From the NCBI GenBank assembly GCA_028554795.2, contig CM068841.1, positions 26,283,308-26,347,307 on the forward strand: a DNA stretch of 64,000 nt, in the 5' to 3' direction. The stretch comes from Sinohyriopsis cumingii. Its lineage: Eukaryota; Mollusca; Bivalvia; Unionida; Unionidae. The translations under genes were made by a program, and so were the position numbers. Positions 1 through 12,757 of the stretch are shown piece after piece (position 1 is the first letter of the stretch; the number at the start of each line of letters is the position of its first letter). Below the pieces are notes generated by a model. It was not told where the DNA came from, searched no databases, and saw nothing but the letters and a program-made list of their open reading frames with translations.

Positions 1-106
1 CTTTTCGCAAACACTAAGACAACTTGAAAAATAAAAACAATCAATAAAATTAACTGGTAAGAGCTTCATATTGGGGGCAACTGAATACTGACAAAATGCT
101 CCAAAT

Positions 107-150
<44 letters not shown>

Positions 151-2772
151 TAATCTAGTATGTATTGTATGCAGCTGTGTTACAACGTGAAGCCTAAAAT
201 TAAGTACATTTGTTATAATATCTCATGTACGCTATCCTTTGCAAAATGTATACGTATTATGTAGACTATTATCTGTTACATTTTTTATTGTTTTATAAAT
301 GATTATTGATAATTTGACCGGAAGACTTAAATTGAGAATGTCATTGTGCAGATGCATATATTTGTTAGCATAAAAAATGTATATAAATATTTTAATTAGA
401 ACAAGCAAGATATGTCAGCTTGTGTTTTCTTTCATAAATATGTACGTTACGAAGCATGATTATTTTCTTTCAAAGAATATCAAAACAGTTTGTTTAAATT
501 GAGTTTTTTTTTCTAAAACCTATCTTACGTAGCATTTACTTTTCTGTTGAAAAAAAGAACGTACAAACTATTGTTAAGTTTGGCCGAATTGTATTTTGAG
601 TTGGGACGAACTGTCTTTATGCCAAATTCACTATAATCCGGCATAAATGATACAACTTTCCCATCCCTCCCCTATTCGATCCCACAGATTAAATCACTTT
701 TTTCTGGTAAACATGGTTTTTCGGAAAAAGAAAGAACGCTTTTTCCCCATCATCACTCTTTTGGTTACATCCGTATGCAACACAGTGCACCATATTTGCT
801 GTACAAAAGCACGATCGTACGCTATATCACATAGACCTTTATATGGGGAAATTAAGCACTTGAATGGCTAGGTTGAATAGGAGGGATAAATGTACGTCAT
901 ATCCGGTTTTGGCACGCGGAAACTACCGATTGTTTACGGAAATTGCCAAATAATTTTTTCATTTTATAAAGCGGAGTTTTAAGTCTAATTAAAGATTTTT
1001 ATGGTGTGCATACATAACCAATGCGTTTTGTTTATAACTATAATAATATCACATGTTTGTACAATATAGGTGGCCAGTGACCTTTAAGCCTTTTGAAATT
1101 TTGATTATTACGTGGGATATTTATGTTCATTAAAACTTCATATGAGAATGTAAAACAATATTTTCTTACAAGAACAGGACTCCTTTAAATCAATGATCGG
1201 CTGGCATAATACTGGACAAAACAAATAAATTTAGGTAAAGAAATATCCACCGTAACATGCCCACATTTTGGAGATAGTGTTTGTACAATTTAGTTTATGC
1301 AGAAGTTATGTCCTAGAAAAAGAATTAAAATCTTTTTATATGTTTTTCACCTCAAATCTACCCTTGCATACTTTCTCTTTTGTACGGTCAAATGACAGGA
1401 ACATCACCTTCTACGACGTGGGCTCTTTACCGGCAAGAAATCAAACAAATATTATCTTGCTTGGACGGCAATGGATTTCAGAGAAACTATAAGCAATAAT
1501 TACTATATTCGCTATGTTCAAGTCTGACAAATCTCGTCCAGTAACTATCGAAAAAGTTTAAAAGATTTGACTTTTGGGTATGAAACAGTTCCGAAAATCC
1601 TGAAGAAGGAACTGGACATGACTAAAGCTAAAGAGAATGGCTTGGAAACACTAAAGTTTGATGGCACGATAGAGGGCTTTGAAAGGCAAACCTCCTTAAT
1701 AAATATTTTTGTTAAAAATAAAGAAATTCATTCAAGTAGTTTACTAAATACCATGGTTAATAAAAATGTTCGAAATGTTCTTAATATGGAATGTCAAAGT
1801 TTATTATGTAGCTTTGTTTAGTTTTTTTTTTTTTTTGGGGGGGGGTGTTCAACCGTGCTGTTCACTTTAACAAATCATTGTGACAAGCCAGTTTAATTAA
1901 ATGTAAGTTCATTATTCCCAAAATATATGCATTAGAACTTTTGTATAATCTATAACTTTCTTTTCCGCAATCGGTGAATTTCTAAATGCATATGATGTAA
2001 GTTCTTCATTTTGGTGAAATAACTTTTTATCTGTGCCTGTGAAGTTGTTTAGTCCATTTCGGTTACAGTTAGTTCAAAGTGATTAAAATATTTCATAGTT
2101 GTTGAAGCGTTTCCATTAAATTTGGATAGAATTTGATTTCATATGAAAACATAGATGTCTTAGCATTGAAATATCTTGATGACAGTCGTTGTTTACGTAC
2201 CGATTTAGTTATAGTTTTCTGGCCGTGGCGAGAAGTGGTACGTTCTAGCAGTAGGTTGCACAAATCTGACAGCTGTTTCTTGAGTGTCTCTATGACGGGA
2301 TTCGTCTTCATTTATTACTGTATAGTTTAACGTCGTTTAAGTGTGATTATTTTTATAAAACATTTATACAATAAACTTTATGGCAACCGAGTCGGTAGAC
2401 AAAGGGATCAGCGATGCACCTGAGCGACGCCACAACTATTGCAATGATGGCGACTTTAGTAAGCTCAAGCAATCGACTCGAATGTTAAATGTTGGCATAT
2501 ATTTCCATTCACTATACATTCATTCAAGGCAGACGTGAAAATAAGAGTTTGGTCTCCTTTACCTTTGCCTTAAGTTTCGTGTACTTTTTACAAATGCAGT
2601 TTTAGAGTGTGATTATTTACATACTACACAGCGTTTCATATGAAGAACACGTGACACAATAACTGTCACTTGATGCTAACGGATGTACATTAACCCTTGT
2701 GTATAACATACTATGGCGTTGGAGTGACGCGACCATATCTCTGCAGAGTTAAACATGCCTGGCACTAAATAG
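1..2772. other. AT-rich DNA, no gene supported
   Basis: Mostly AT-rich sequence with a (CT)n array near the left edge. Short open frames at 1567-1821 (+) and 2093-2311 (-) have no motif I recognise and no clear splice context. I see no RNA gene or intact mobile element here. Confidence 0.5.
111..147. repeat. (CT)n microsatellite
   Basis: About 18 uninterrupted CT dinucleotides. Confidence 0.95.
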
Positions 2773-3100
2773 TGTGTGTGTGTGAGAGAGAGAGAGAGAG
2801 AAATTTGGATTTTTAAAGTAGCATTAAAAAATTTCAGCCATATTGATACGATGTCTGCAGTGTGGCAGCTTATAGTGACGACTAGCGCTGAGGCATCATG
2901 CCGCAGAGATGTAGTATCATGTCCCACCCACTCACATTATCCTGACGCCAGACCGACCATTCCTAACACTAATCTGTTATAGTTAAGCGCCAAGCGAAGC
3001 AGCTGCTAGAATCATTGTTATAGGTACTTGGTATGACACTCGGTCAGTGTTCGAATTCGCGACATCCGCACCCAAGGGGGACGCTCTAACTATATACGCA
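2773..3100 (-). mobile_element. tRNA-derived SINE, minus strand
   Basis: Read on the minus strand, this begins with a tRNA-like head (AGTTAGAGCGTC box A, AATTCGAAC box B) near 3100-3040. It then has a CATACCAAG junction and a body with GCTTCGCTTGGCGCTTA and GCGGCATGATGCC. It ends in an (AC)n tail merging into GA repeats at 2773-2800. The body matches the plus-strand copy at 53261-53603 block by block, so both belong to one family. Overall design resembles V-domain or Meta-type SINEs known from molluscs, but I cannot assign the family. Diverged, so an old copy. Confidence 0.8.
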
Positions 3101-3249
3101 TTGAATAGAACCGTCATGGCAATTTTCCTTGCCATGAATAATGAGTGGCAGACTTTTGAGCGTACATATAAAAAGATGCTTAACCACGTGTGGTGGATAT
3201 GAATTCTTTTACTGGAGATGGTAACTTTTCTGTGCTGAGTACCCACCTG

Positions 3250-4140
3250 AATAATAATAATAATAATAATAATCTTTATTTAACAAGGATAGCATACTTT
3301 GTCATAAAAGACACATCTGCCATGTAGTCCTCAATTGTTTGTAATAGGTTATGCTATTAAAAATAATATTTAAAAATAATTAAAATGTCAGTTACACCTA
3401 CGAAAGTATCATGCACAAGTATACACATTTTAATGTATTAGAAATCGTATATCATACATGGAAAAAAAAACATGCACATATTATTTCTGGATACAATGAT
3501 AAAGGTCTCTATTTAGTGGTTTTAATGCATTATTCCAGACGGTCAAGAAAGAATTTCTTTGGCAACACACACACACACACGTCTTCAGTAGGGAAAGTGC
3601 TGATACAGTGAATTAGCTTTTGTAATGGTTGGTTTTCGGCCACGGAATCTGGAGAACGTTATCAGTTCTTGATAGAAATTACGCTCAGTATTTAATGATC
3701 TGAGTTCAATTAGGTTAGAGATATAATCTGGAGAAAGATCGTTTGAAAACGTATATGTCATGATTTCTTTAAAACAAAGAATATTAAAACAAAGAATACG
3801 TTTTTGTTTCGGTAGGCATTCTAGACGTGAAAACAAATCATTCAAGGTGCCATAATAGGAAGTTTCAGAATTATTCAGGCTGTCCTTTTCTGGAGTTTGT
3901 CAACTCTGGACAAATTATAATTGGATTTGTTTCTCCATATGGCACAGCCGTAGTCTATACAGAAAAATAAAGTTCAAGTGACTGGGAAGGTAGAAATTTC
4001 GACAGTAGTATTACCAGAGTTATTCGTTAGACTAACATTGCATATGAGTTGTTGATCAATGTAGATACCAAGAAGTTTTTTTTACTTTTCATTTTTAACA
4101 CTAGACATATTAGAGATGGGGAGAGGAGAAAGGATTGATA
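3250..4140 (-). mobile_element. 5'-truncated non-LTR retrotransposon (LINE) tail
   Basis: On the minus strand this reads as the end of a LINE reverse transcriptase protein. It holds a segment resembling IDYGCAIWRNK (the 'DYCCxVWG' region after the RT core), then LDKLQKR-like and basic C-terminal stretches, and an open frame at 3845-3585. The 3' end is AAATAAAG followed by an (ATT)n tail at 3250-3273, typical of CR1/L2-like tails. Stops and frameshifts break the frame. The 5' boundary near 4110-4140 is approximate. Endonuclease and RT core are absent, as expected for incomplete reverse transcription. Confidence 0.75.
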
Positions 4141-6054
4141 CATGTATTGTACAACAAATACACTGCCATTTTTGTCAGCTAAAATGATTATTGATGATCA
4201 GGCCAGTTTCCTATCATAAACGCTTAAATCAAGCTAACACGTGTAATTTCCAGAGCGGTGCACAATTAAGAAACTTGTCATGTCGCTCTAAAGTCTAATT
4301 GCACGACAATCGGTCAAGAAATAAATCAGATATTCAGTCGGAATTATAAATAGTCAAACATCAATGTAATTTCCATAAACAGCGTACACCAGCTGTATAT
4401 AGTTGTGGAGGTTGCAGTTACTTATTAATATGTATTATGAAGCAACCATCTCAATACTTTATTTTAGTTCGTTCGTTTTCTTTGAAGAATTTGTAAAGCC
4501 TTTTCCTGGCATGACAGTAGAATATCAAATTTTTGTAAGCTTTGATATATTCTTAAAATCATATTCAATTTTCAAAACCATCAGTAAATTTGTATGGTTC
4601 GTTCCATTATTCATGGACAATTTTTGTGTTTCATTGAGTTTCATATCTTGTAAATTACACCATAATTAGTAAAGAACATGTTGGGTCTTGATTTTTAATA
4701 AATTAACCAACTGTATAAAGCACATTGACAGCGAGACGATTCCAGACATACACTACTACGACATTCCTAACGTCAGAGTTTGCTGGACTCTTTATATTCA
4801 TTTTAATTCTTGAACAACTTGCCTGAAATACTGAATAAATGTGTTTAATTTTTTTTATAATTTTATATTGTACTGGAATGGATTGTATTGTATTGTATTT
4901 ACAAATGGAACTGTATGTCCACAGTGAGACAAAGCAAAGAAATAAACTTAGGTAATGAAACTTTACATTAAAATCTTAATAATTTCCTTCAATTTGATTC
5001 ATAATATTCAATTGTTACATTTACAAGCTAAGGGAATTTTACTTCATGATATTAATTCTTCACCTTTTTTATAACTTTATCAGATCTTCAAATCATAATA
5101 TTTAATCATTTCCATTAGAAATAAGTAAAAGAATGTAGATTTAAAAAGAAACATGTCCAATCTTGTATTACAGAATTGCATTAGAAGATTAAAAAACTGA
5201 CATCATCACTTTAAGTTTGAAACTGAAAATTGCTTATAATTGGAAATAACTATTATTGGTCAGAATTTGTAAGAATAACAAAATTACTTCGTCTGTGTAC
5301 ATCTTTCTATAACATCCCACCTCCATGAAGAAAGATCGTACAAGGGAAACAATATAGTAATTGACAAATAGCTCACAATGAGGTTTTTTACACATTGTCA
5401 ACTTCAGATGTCAGAGGTGATTTGGAGTAAACTGTCTCCATTTAGAATAAATTTTGACAGTTACACGTGTAAATAATGCAGATTTTAGGTATGTTATACA
5501 AAAGAGTATGTCTACTGTAAACTGAGACAGAACATATTCTTGCATTTCTTATGCTTAAATAATTTTAATGAAAACTGTGAACTAACACCTCCACTGAGCA
5601 TAACATATTCTACCCGCAATTACATCTGGCCTTACGCCGCAAAGGGACATCACCTGTAGAAAGTGCCAATTGTTCTATTTGAAACTATAAAGACGAAAGA
5701 TGGCTAGTCATTGATTTTCTTCTTTCACATTCATAATTGGATACAAATTTGAATGTTTTGCTATGAATGAAGGAAGGAATATTGTTCGAAGATATGTCGC
5801 GCCTGCTTGGCGTGTTACAACAAACAATCCAAAAACTTGGTATAATTAGTTCAGAAAGAAAAGGTAGGTCATTACATCCATAATCTATTTTAATGGGTGT
5901 TAACGTAAGTTATAAATGTGGATACACACAAGAAACTGCATGACCAAACACGCAATGTTGTCAAGGAGACCGAGCTACAAGCGATACAGTGTCTTTGGGA
6001 TGGTTTGCTTAAAAGCAACCGTGAACGCTAGATATATTTAACAATAATATGTGT
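4141..6054. other. AT-rich DNA, no gene supported
   Basis: Long low-complexity AT-rich stretch with a short TTGTA pentamer run near 4880-4900. The open frame at 4403-4669 is hydrophobic and AT-driven, without a recognisable domain. Confidence 0.5.
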
Positions 6055-6086
<32 letters not shown>

Positions 6087-6112
6087 AACAGAGGCAGAAA
6101 GAGACAGAGAGA
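6055..6112. repeat. (GA)n / (CAGA)n compound microsatellite
   Basis: A GA run followed by CAGA tetramers and imperfect purine-rich units. Confidence 0.9.
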
Positions 6113-6155
6113 GCATACACGTTCATTAGGTAACATATTGAGATTATTAATATTA

Positions 6156-6485
6156 TTATCGTGTGCAGTGCGTGCTCAGCCATTTAGCAACGTCATCATC
6201 AGCAAGGTGCAGAGCCTGCAGCCCACCGAGAAACTTTGTCAGTGGACAGTTGTTCACAATGTGTGACATGGTCTGAAGACACCAACAGGAAGTGGTAGAG
6301 GCCTGGCCCCATCGGACAAGGTTGACTGCACAACGACCCTGTCCTGTCCGAAAGCGGTTCAGTGTGGTCCACAGATGACGTGGAAGGTTGAAGCCAGGAG
6401 GGCAGACAGATGGCTCAGCTATGAGGGAGCGGTTTACAACATCTTTTGAAGACCACTCGACACTCCACGCCTGAATAGCTGTCAT
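6156..6485 (-). mobile_element. LINE fragment: C-terminal end of a reverse transcriptase polyprotein
   Basis: An open frame of 109 codons on the minus strand. It contains NRFRTGQGRC, the W..ast..CWC region and QTMSHIVNNCPLTKF, then a stretch like LHLADDDVAKWL. This is the cysteine/histidine-rich C-terminal block found after the RT and RNase H-like part of Jockey/RTE-type LINE proteins, where 'C.CG..QTxxHIxxxCP' is the hallmark. Only the last ~330 bases survive. The 3' end runs into ATT-rich sequence at 6130-6155. Dead, 5'-truncated copy, of a different family from the LINEs at 3250 and 14440. Confidence 0.8.
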
Positions 6486-6877
6486 ATTAATCCGGCCACA
6501 TACCTAACCAGATTGAGATTATCGCCATGATCCGTGCATTACAAATTATTTACTTTCTCTATTCCTGTAAAAGATCGGCTCAAAGCTGCTTTGTTAATAT
6601 GCGAATGAACCAAATGTACATTACAACTGGTAGATCTCTTCGACAACTGCAGTAAATAGTAATTTATTGCTAAATGTAATATATTTTCTGGATGCTGAGC
6701 CAACAGCACTTGTTTAGCACAGAGTAAAGAAAGAGAGGGAAATACGATGCAGAGAGTAAATGAAGAAAGGAAATTTCAGTTTAGATTAAAATAATTAGAG
6801 CTGGCAAGTGAAACACATTCCCCGCTTTGCAAACGAATTTAGTTTTTGATGTAATTGGATATTAGGCTACTAACCCT
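6486..6877. other. AT-rich spacer, nothing recognised
   Basis: No open frame or repeat of note between the LINE tail and the gypsy-like copy. Confidence 0.5.
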
Positions 6878-8105
6878 TTCAAGGAGAAAGAAGTAGATAA
6901 ACAATTTCCTTATTTTGAAAAAAATGCTGAAAATGTAAAATGGCCAAGAGAGCATTGGACTTTATTATTACAAAGTGTACTTATTAATAAAGCCCATGAA
7001 GTCTACACTACATTTTCAGTATATCAATTTACTGACTATGATATAGTTAAGGAATCTATCTTGAAGGGTTATGAGTTGGTACCTGAGGCATGCCTATAAA
7101 GGTTTATGAATGGTAAAAAAACGGACATACAAATGTCGCATTTGCAAAAGAAAAAGAGCAATTATTTGATAGATGGTGCTCAGCTAAGAAAGATGGTCAA
7201 GACTACGATAATCTCAGACAACTCATACTAATTGAACAGTTCAAGAATGATAATCACGGGATAACGTTACCTTGATCAGCAAGGAGAAGCCTTTTGAAAA
7301 TGCTCCTCGTACAGCTGACGATTATTCCTTGACTCACAAAGTTTCTTTTGTCAGTAAGTCCTCCACTCAGTAGTTTATTGGTTAAAGATCATTTGAGTAT
7401 AATATGAGCGATTCCAAATCCCAATCTTGTACAATTTTATTTGTTATTTATTAAAACTGGGGTTCTGATGGGGAAACGAAGACCACCTGTCGTATTCGCT
7501 GGTGACGAGTTGTCAGTGAGCTATCAAATTATTGCTCCTAAGTCGTACAAACAGAAAGTTCTTAGTCTGGCCCATGAAACTCATTTGGTTGGTCATTTAG
7601 GAGCCAATAAGACTGATCACAAAATCTTGAATCATTTTAATTGACCAAAAATTAAAAGTGATGTTTGTAAATACTTTAGATGTTGTACACTTGTTAAATA
7701 GTAGGAAAAACGAATCAGAAGATTAGTAAGGCTCATCTGCAATCTATTCTTATTCCTGTACTTGACGAACCATTTAGTAAAATAATGGTAGACTGAGTAG
7801 ATCACTTACCTAAGACCAAGTAAAAAACGAAATTAAGGTATGGCAGAAATACCTTAGAAAGGAATTTTCAGCCTGATGACAAAGTTCTGGGTTTTTTCCC
7901 ATGCCTCAAAATCATCTTCATGCTCAGTGTTATGGTCCTTATACGTTAAAAAGAAAGTATATAACGTAAATTACATCATAATTACCCCTGGGATGTTAAT
8001 GAGTAAGATGACAAAGATACCCATCTTAAAGGCACAATAGTGCAGAGTGTTTGTAATTTTGTGAATGTTACAGATCATGTAACTAGTGAAATGTGTCGAC
8101 TTATA
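6878..8105 (+). mobile_element. Decayed Ty3/gypsy retrotransposon, gag joined to integrase (RT/RNase H missing)
   Basis: Plus-strand pieces read in order across several frameshifts and stops. First comes a gag SCAN-like block at 6925-7095 (HWTLLLQSVLINKAHEVY, then KGYELVPEAC). Next is AFAKEKEQLFDRWCSAKK near 7140-7195 and DDYSLTHKVSFVSK near 7318-7355. Then, from 7441, comes the pre-integrase and zinc-binding region (GVLMGKRRPP, SYQIIAPKSYKQKVL, LAHETHLVGHLGANKT). The second half of the HHCC finger follows at 7645-7700 with lost cysteines. A C-terminal NFQPDDKVL / QCYGPYTVKKK part is near 7860-7950. Protease, reverse transcriptase, RNase H and most of the integrase core are absent. Non-functional. 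Family assignment is from motif order, seen by eye. Confidence 0.8.
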
Positions 8106-8926
8106 AGCTGAAATAACTCAAAATAACCTAGAGTTTGAGAAGATTAAACTGGGCAATTGATAAATAAACGAGAGAAAATGAATTTTTGTGGGGGCCCGCT
8201 TTAATTGAAACTTGTAGGTCACGAACTGTTACGGAAACCTCACGTGACCACAAAAACGTATACGTCATCTTCGTCCAGTGGTCGGGTTATGAGTCACGTG
8301 GTTGTAATTTAAATATCTACTATAAACAAAAATGGCGGACACACGTGAGAGTCAAAAACGTAAAGGTCGCCCGCGCTTGTCGCTTTCCGAGAAGAAACGT
8401 CGAAAAACTGTCTGAGAAACCGAACGGGACTTATCAAGGATTCGTCTTGGGGACCAGTTTGTTCGATGGAGAGCATTGATGTAAGAGTTAGGACTGGCAT
8501 GAGCCACTGAAATGGCGAAGTTGTTGTTGGACAGGTAAGCCAATGACTGTCACATGGTGATACACATTAGTTTCCCCAGAATCAAGTGACTGTGATGTCT
8601 ATGTATAAGTGTTCTCCATTTTTCAATATCTTGTTCCTACTGTATGTTTGAAAGCACACTGTTTTATTAATACAATGTTTGCACAAGGACTTTCTTTGTA
8701 ATATGCCCAAAGTAGATGTGATCGGCTGATCAATATTTCACTCGATGACTGCATTGTGTGTATTTTATGTTGGGGTGGAATATATTATTTATTTTTTTAT
8801 AACAACGTGCTCATAAAGGTCATTTTGTACACCTGTCAATTATCTTCGTGAGACAGGTTTTTTTAAATTCGGCGAGGGAACTTAGATACATTTACAAGCG
8901 TTATCATTATTTATATCATATATATC

Positions 8927-8930
<4 letters not shown>

Positions 8931-8960
<30 letters not shown>
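8931..8960. repeat. (TC)n microsatellite
   Basis: Fifteen TC units, inside the first intron of the pseudogene model. Confidence 0.95.
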
Positions 8961-8963
<3 letters not shown>

Positions 8964-9578
8964 TTAGGTTAATGTGACATGCACATTACTTGCATAAAAG
9001 TTTAATAACCTTATCATGTAAACGTGATGGAACAAATAATAAGATTTTATTGTACATCTTTTAACAACTAGTAAATATATTATAAAGCACTGTATTGTCT
9101 ACGGTTACAAAATGATCTCTAGTCATGATAGGAAAGGATGTTGCAGTGCTACCAGAATATATGGCTGGCAGATTGTTATCAGTTAAAGTTTTGAGCTGCA
9201 GTCAAGTTAGTTTTATTGATGTGAATTTTTTTAGATCTATTATTATGTATTCTTGCTTAAATGAAGTATTTCAGTTCTAAGTGTTTAACACAGTGCACAA
9301 AGAAACAGATTTAAAGCGTAACTTATAATACAAATGAATATTTAATTCATATTTTAAGTTACAAAGAATATAGCAAAAGATGAACCCAAGCATACAGAAC
9401 CGATGGCCAGTACATTTTCATGCTTCACATCAACACCTGGCCAAGTGTTTTTGCAACATACTGAGAGAATGAAGACACCTTCAGTATCTGAAGTATTTGC
9501 TATTGAATCAGGAAGGTAAAAATGACAAATTTCTTGCAGATTTTTTTTTGTGTGTGGGTGGGGGTTGTCTTACAATTG

Positions 9579-9797
9579 TCATTCTGCTGAAAACAATGAT
9601 GTAACAAATGCAATGCTGATAAAGGACATTATTATAAATGCCAGCAGGTTGAGTTCCCACTTCATGCTTTTCTTAGCTTGAGTTCGAAAAAAACCCTTGA
9701 ATTTCGCTTTCTCAGAAGTGGGGTTGGGTATTTCAACTGTGCCACTTGATGCACAGAAAAAGGCATAATTTGAACTGTCATTGTTTTGGTTATGCAA
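9579..9797 (-). other. Unrecognised small open frame with C-terminal hydrophobic segment
   Basis: 72 codons on the minus strand. The last ~29 residues form one hydrophobic stretch (KWELNLLAFIIMSFISIAF) just before the stop, like a tail anchor or final membrane helix. It lies within an intron of the opposite-strand pseudogene. No homologue recognised and no clear splice or poly(A) context, so it may be chance. Confidence 0.2.
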
Positions 9798-10085
9798 AAA
9801 CGTTCCGGTATACTGTGCTGGCTAACCTATTAATCACAGCTGGTTTTTTGTTCCCCACTCAATACTTAGAGGACCAGTGATTGCATATTGAAATTGTGCC
9901 TACATGCCTCATATGCTTTCTTTATGCTGTTTCCCATTTATACATGTATCTATGTCCCACATGCAGTTCTTGCAAACACCCTCTTCCCATCTATCCATTT
10001 AGCTCATGCTGAATGCACATAAGATATATTTAATTTAAAAATAAAATACTGAGATAACAGTTGAAGTTTGTTTTTGGAAACCACT

Positions 10086-10205
10086 GGCAGTTCATTAGAA
10101 CTTTATTCATTAGGACTGGTGATATAACTTATTTGGGATTTAATTTACAATACTGTAAGTTCTTTTTAAATTTCATTTTTTATTCTTGGGAATTAAATGA
10201 CTTGT
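10086..10205 (+). repeat. Dispersed repeat copy A (LTR-like)
   Basis: Shares an ordered block with 22860-22960: GGGATTTAATT, CAATAC.GTAAGTTCTTTT, then ATTCT and AAATTATTTGTTG-like sequence. The copies are diverged and in the same orientation. A looser third relative is near 20470-20600. Probably debris of LTRs, but no complete element was delimited. Confidence 0.5.
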
Positions 10206-12532
10206 TGGTTTCACTCTTTACTGTTATAAAACTTTTGGAATTGAAAAGCTGTTACTATTTTGATGATTGCTCTTCATGCATTTTTAACTTTATTTTATCT
10301 ACCTACTTTTCAAGGTTGCCAAACAAATGGATAATATGGCTGTATTACAATGGTCCCAAGACATGAACCAGTTTTGGTTTTCATGCAAGACTGCTAGCAG
10401 CTATGGACAAGTTTTTGTGAGTTTTCAGTCCTTTTATTTGAAACATATATGTAAACATTTGCTATTGTATACTTTTTTATGAAATCAAAATTACAGTGCA
10501 CAATCCTTATCTTCTGATTTCTTTTAATGTATTTTTTATCTATATATATTCATCACCAAATCTTCTAGGTATGTAGTTTATTAAAAGTAATTTATTTGAA
10601 ATGTCATAGTAATGTGGAATATTGAAGGAACAATGATCTGAGGAAAATTTGAATCCTGCTACGCTAACTATTAGCCAGTTCTACAATGTAGCTTTCACTT
10701 TATGATATAAATCAAGTTGTCTTATCAATATGACGTCACCATGACAAAAGACACCAGCTTTAGGTGCTAAAGGTATTGATTGTGGCATTCTTTCAGAGTA
10801 TCTTGAGGAGTGTCCTAAATCACATCACCAATGCACATGAGTAGATCCTCTCACATGGCCAAGGCATTAATAAATGTCTTCATGAACCTTACCTGGAGAA
10901 CGAAGAGCTGACAAAGCCTTGGCTTGATGAAGATGATCCCAAGAAGAAAACCAAAGTGCTGAAAACCTTGGCACAGGTGCTCTTGGACCAAAGGTTCCTA
11001 AACAGTGGAGTATTACTTAAATTTCATGTATGCCATTTCAGGATTGCAACAATTGCATGGTATTTAAAAGAAAAATGTGAAGACCACTTTAGATATTTTT
11101 ATTCTCAACTAAATAATAAATTACTGTATATATTTACCATTTGAAGATCTGAATAAGTTAGAATTCATAAGATGTGTGCACATGATACATGTATAGTGAC
11201 TCTCCTTCTCAAGTCTTTGGTAATTTCAGGTATAATACATGCACATCAGGTATAAACAATTCCATGACACTCTATCAATAAACACTTCAGTAAAGATTTT
11301 ATGCATGCAAAAATTACCAACAATAATGATTATTTAATAATTGTATTAATCTGTTAGCAGATTACAAATAACACATATTACAAGATACATGTTTTTGATA
11401 ATTGCAGAAGCACTGCTGAGCTTGAAGTTTTTCATCAGCAGATCATGATGTACAGTGCCAAGAGATTTTCATACATCCCTCCTGTGTACAGGATTAGGAA
11501 TGAGCTAGCTGCTTTGGACCACAATATACATAGTGGCTGAGGTGTAATGAGAAACAAAGAAGGGGAGATAGTGTAAGCTTGTTTCACTACAGGACATTAT
11601 AAATAATTTTATATATTGATTGTGCATTATGATCCCTGCCTGGAGATCAGACGAATGGAGTATTATTCACATGTACAAGTCATGAAAACTTTGTATTAGA
11701 TACAAGTCATTTTGCAACAATCGGCACACATTTATATTTGTGGTAAGGAATCTTAATATTTTCATGCATGCAGATCTTGTAATTAGTATTGTTATCATTC
11801 TAGTGGATATTTATTTTGATTTGATCTATGCAAGTCTAATAATTAGATCCAGTGATATGTATAGCACTTTCCCAGGGGACTGATACACTTTATTAAGGAT
11901 ATATGGGGTTTATGGAATATCCTTAGGACGTTTGGGGTAGATGCTGTCATCATGATGATTACTAGCTAATACCTGTTCATGAAAACTTGTTGCTTTCTGA
12001 AGGAATGGGCAAAAATGCATCCTGTCTCACATAGTATTTTGTGGATAGAACAAATAAGAACAAAAACAATCCCTCAACAACTCCTTCTTGGGAACTGATC
12101 ATGAGGCTCTAATATTGGGTAAAAAGTTAATATGGGTTAGCATGGGGATGCTTGTCACACATGTTAAGAAAGTAAAATTTTCTTTAAAACAGGCATCAAT
12201 GTTACAACCAAAAAAAAAAGCGGCAGATGGTCCGTCTACCCTTGCAAGGAAAAGAAAACATCCCCACATCAGGGAGCTTATAAAGAAAGCCCCTATTTGT
12301 CTACTTGAGGGAAAGCAGGGTATGCAGAGGAGAAGAAAACTAAAGGAAGATGATCCCAGGAGAATTTGTAGAAACCTGGCACCTCAAGAACCACCATCAA
12401 CTCTAGTTTTGGTGTTGTGAAGGAGATCTCTCGATTTTAGTTATGTAAAATATGAAACAGTATCTGATATATGGAGGTGTCAGCTAAGGCAGGTTACACT
12501 TTATATAATATCCTGAAATATAAGTAGTTGAA

Positions 12533-12538
12533 AATAAA
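12533..12538 (+). terminator. Poly(A) signal of the pseudogene
   Basis: AATAAA 112 bases after the TGA at 12418-12420; a second AATAAA lies at about 12624. Confidence 0.5.
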
Positions 12539-12757
12539 ATAATGTATAATATTGTATCTGCAGTTGCTGAAAACTTTTTATATTGATTATTTATGATCGT
12601 GCCCACATTGTTTATAAGAAGAAATAAACTGGTGTTAAAAAAAATCTGAAAGCATTATTGTTTGACGCAATATTATGTGCATTTATAAGAAAACAATGAA
12701 TAAAATCAATTGTATTCATTTATATACAAACTCATACATGCAAGAAAGTGTTTAAGT

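Larger units (their letters stand above)
8332..12420 (+). pseudogene. Multi-exon pseudogene of an uncharacterised invertebrate repeat-family protein
   Basis: I read five exons. Exon 1 at 8332-8534 has ATG then a basic MADTRESQKRKGRPRLSLSE start, RLGDQFVRWRALM and AKLLLD, ending at a GTAAGC donor. A second at 10315-10416 holds QWSQDMNQFWFSCKTAS and ends at GTGAGT. A third at 10797-11027 follows TTCTTTCAG and holds SVLNHITNAHE and VLLDQRFLN. A fourth at about 11385-11570 holds RSTAELEVFHQQIMMYSAKRF and ends at GTGTAAG. The last at 12193-12420 follows AAAACAG and holds DDPRRICRNLAP before TGA; AATAAA lies at 12533. Motif order matches a family I know only as uncharacterised multi-copy proteins of molluscs and other invertebrates. 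In-frame stops lie at 8413, 8482, 8500, 10842 and 11538. The usual central ~300 residues are missing. A possible extra exon is 9367-9515 (GTAAAA donor). Function unknown. Confidence 0.6.
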
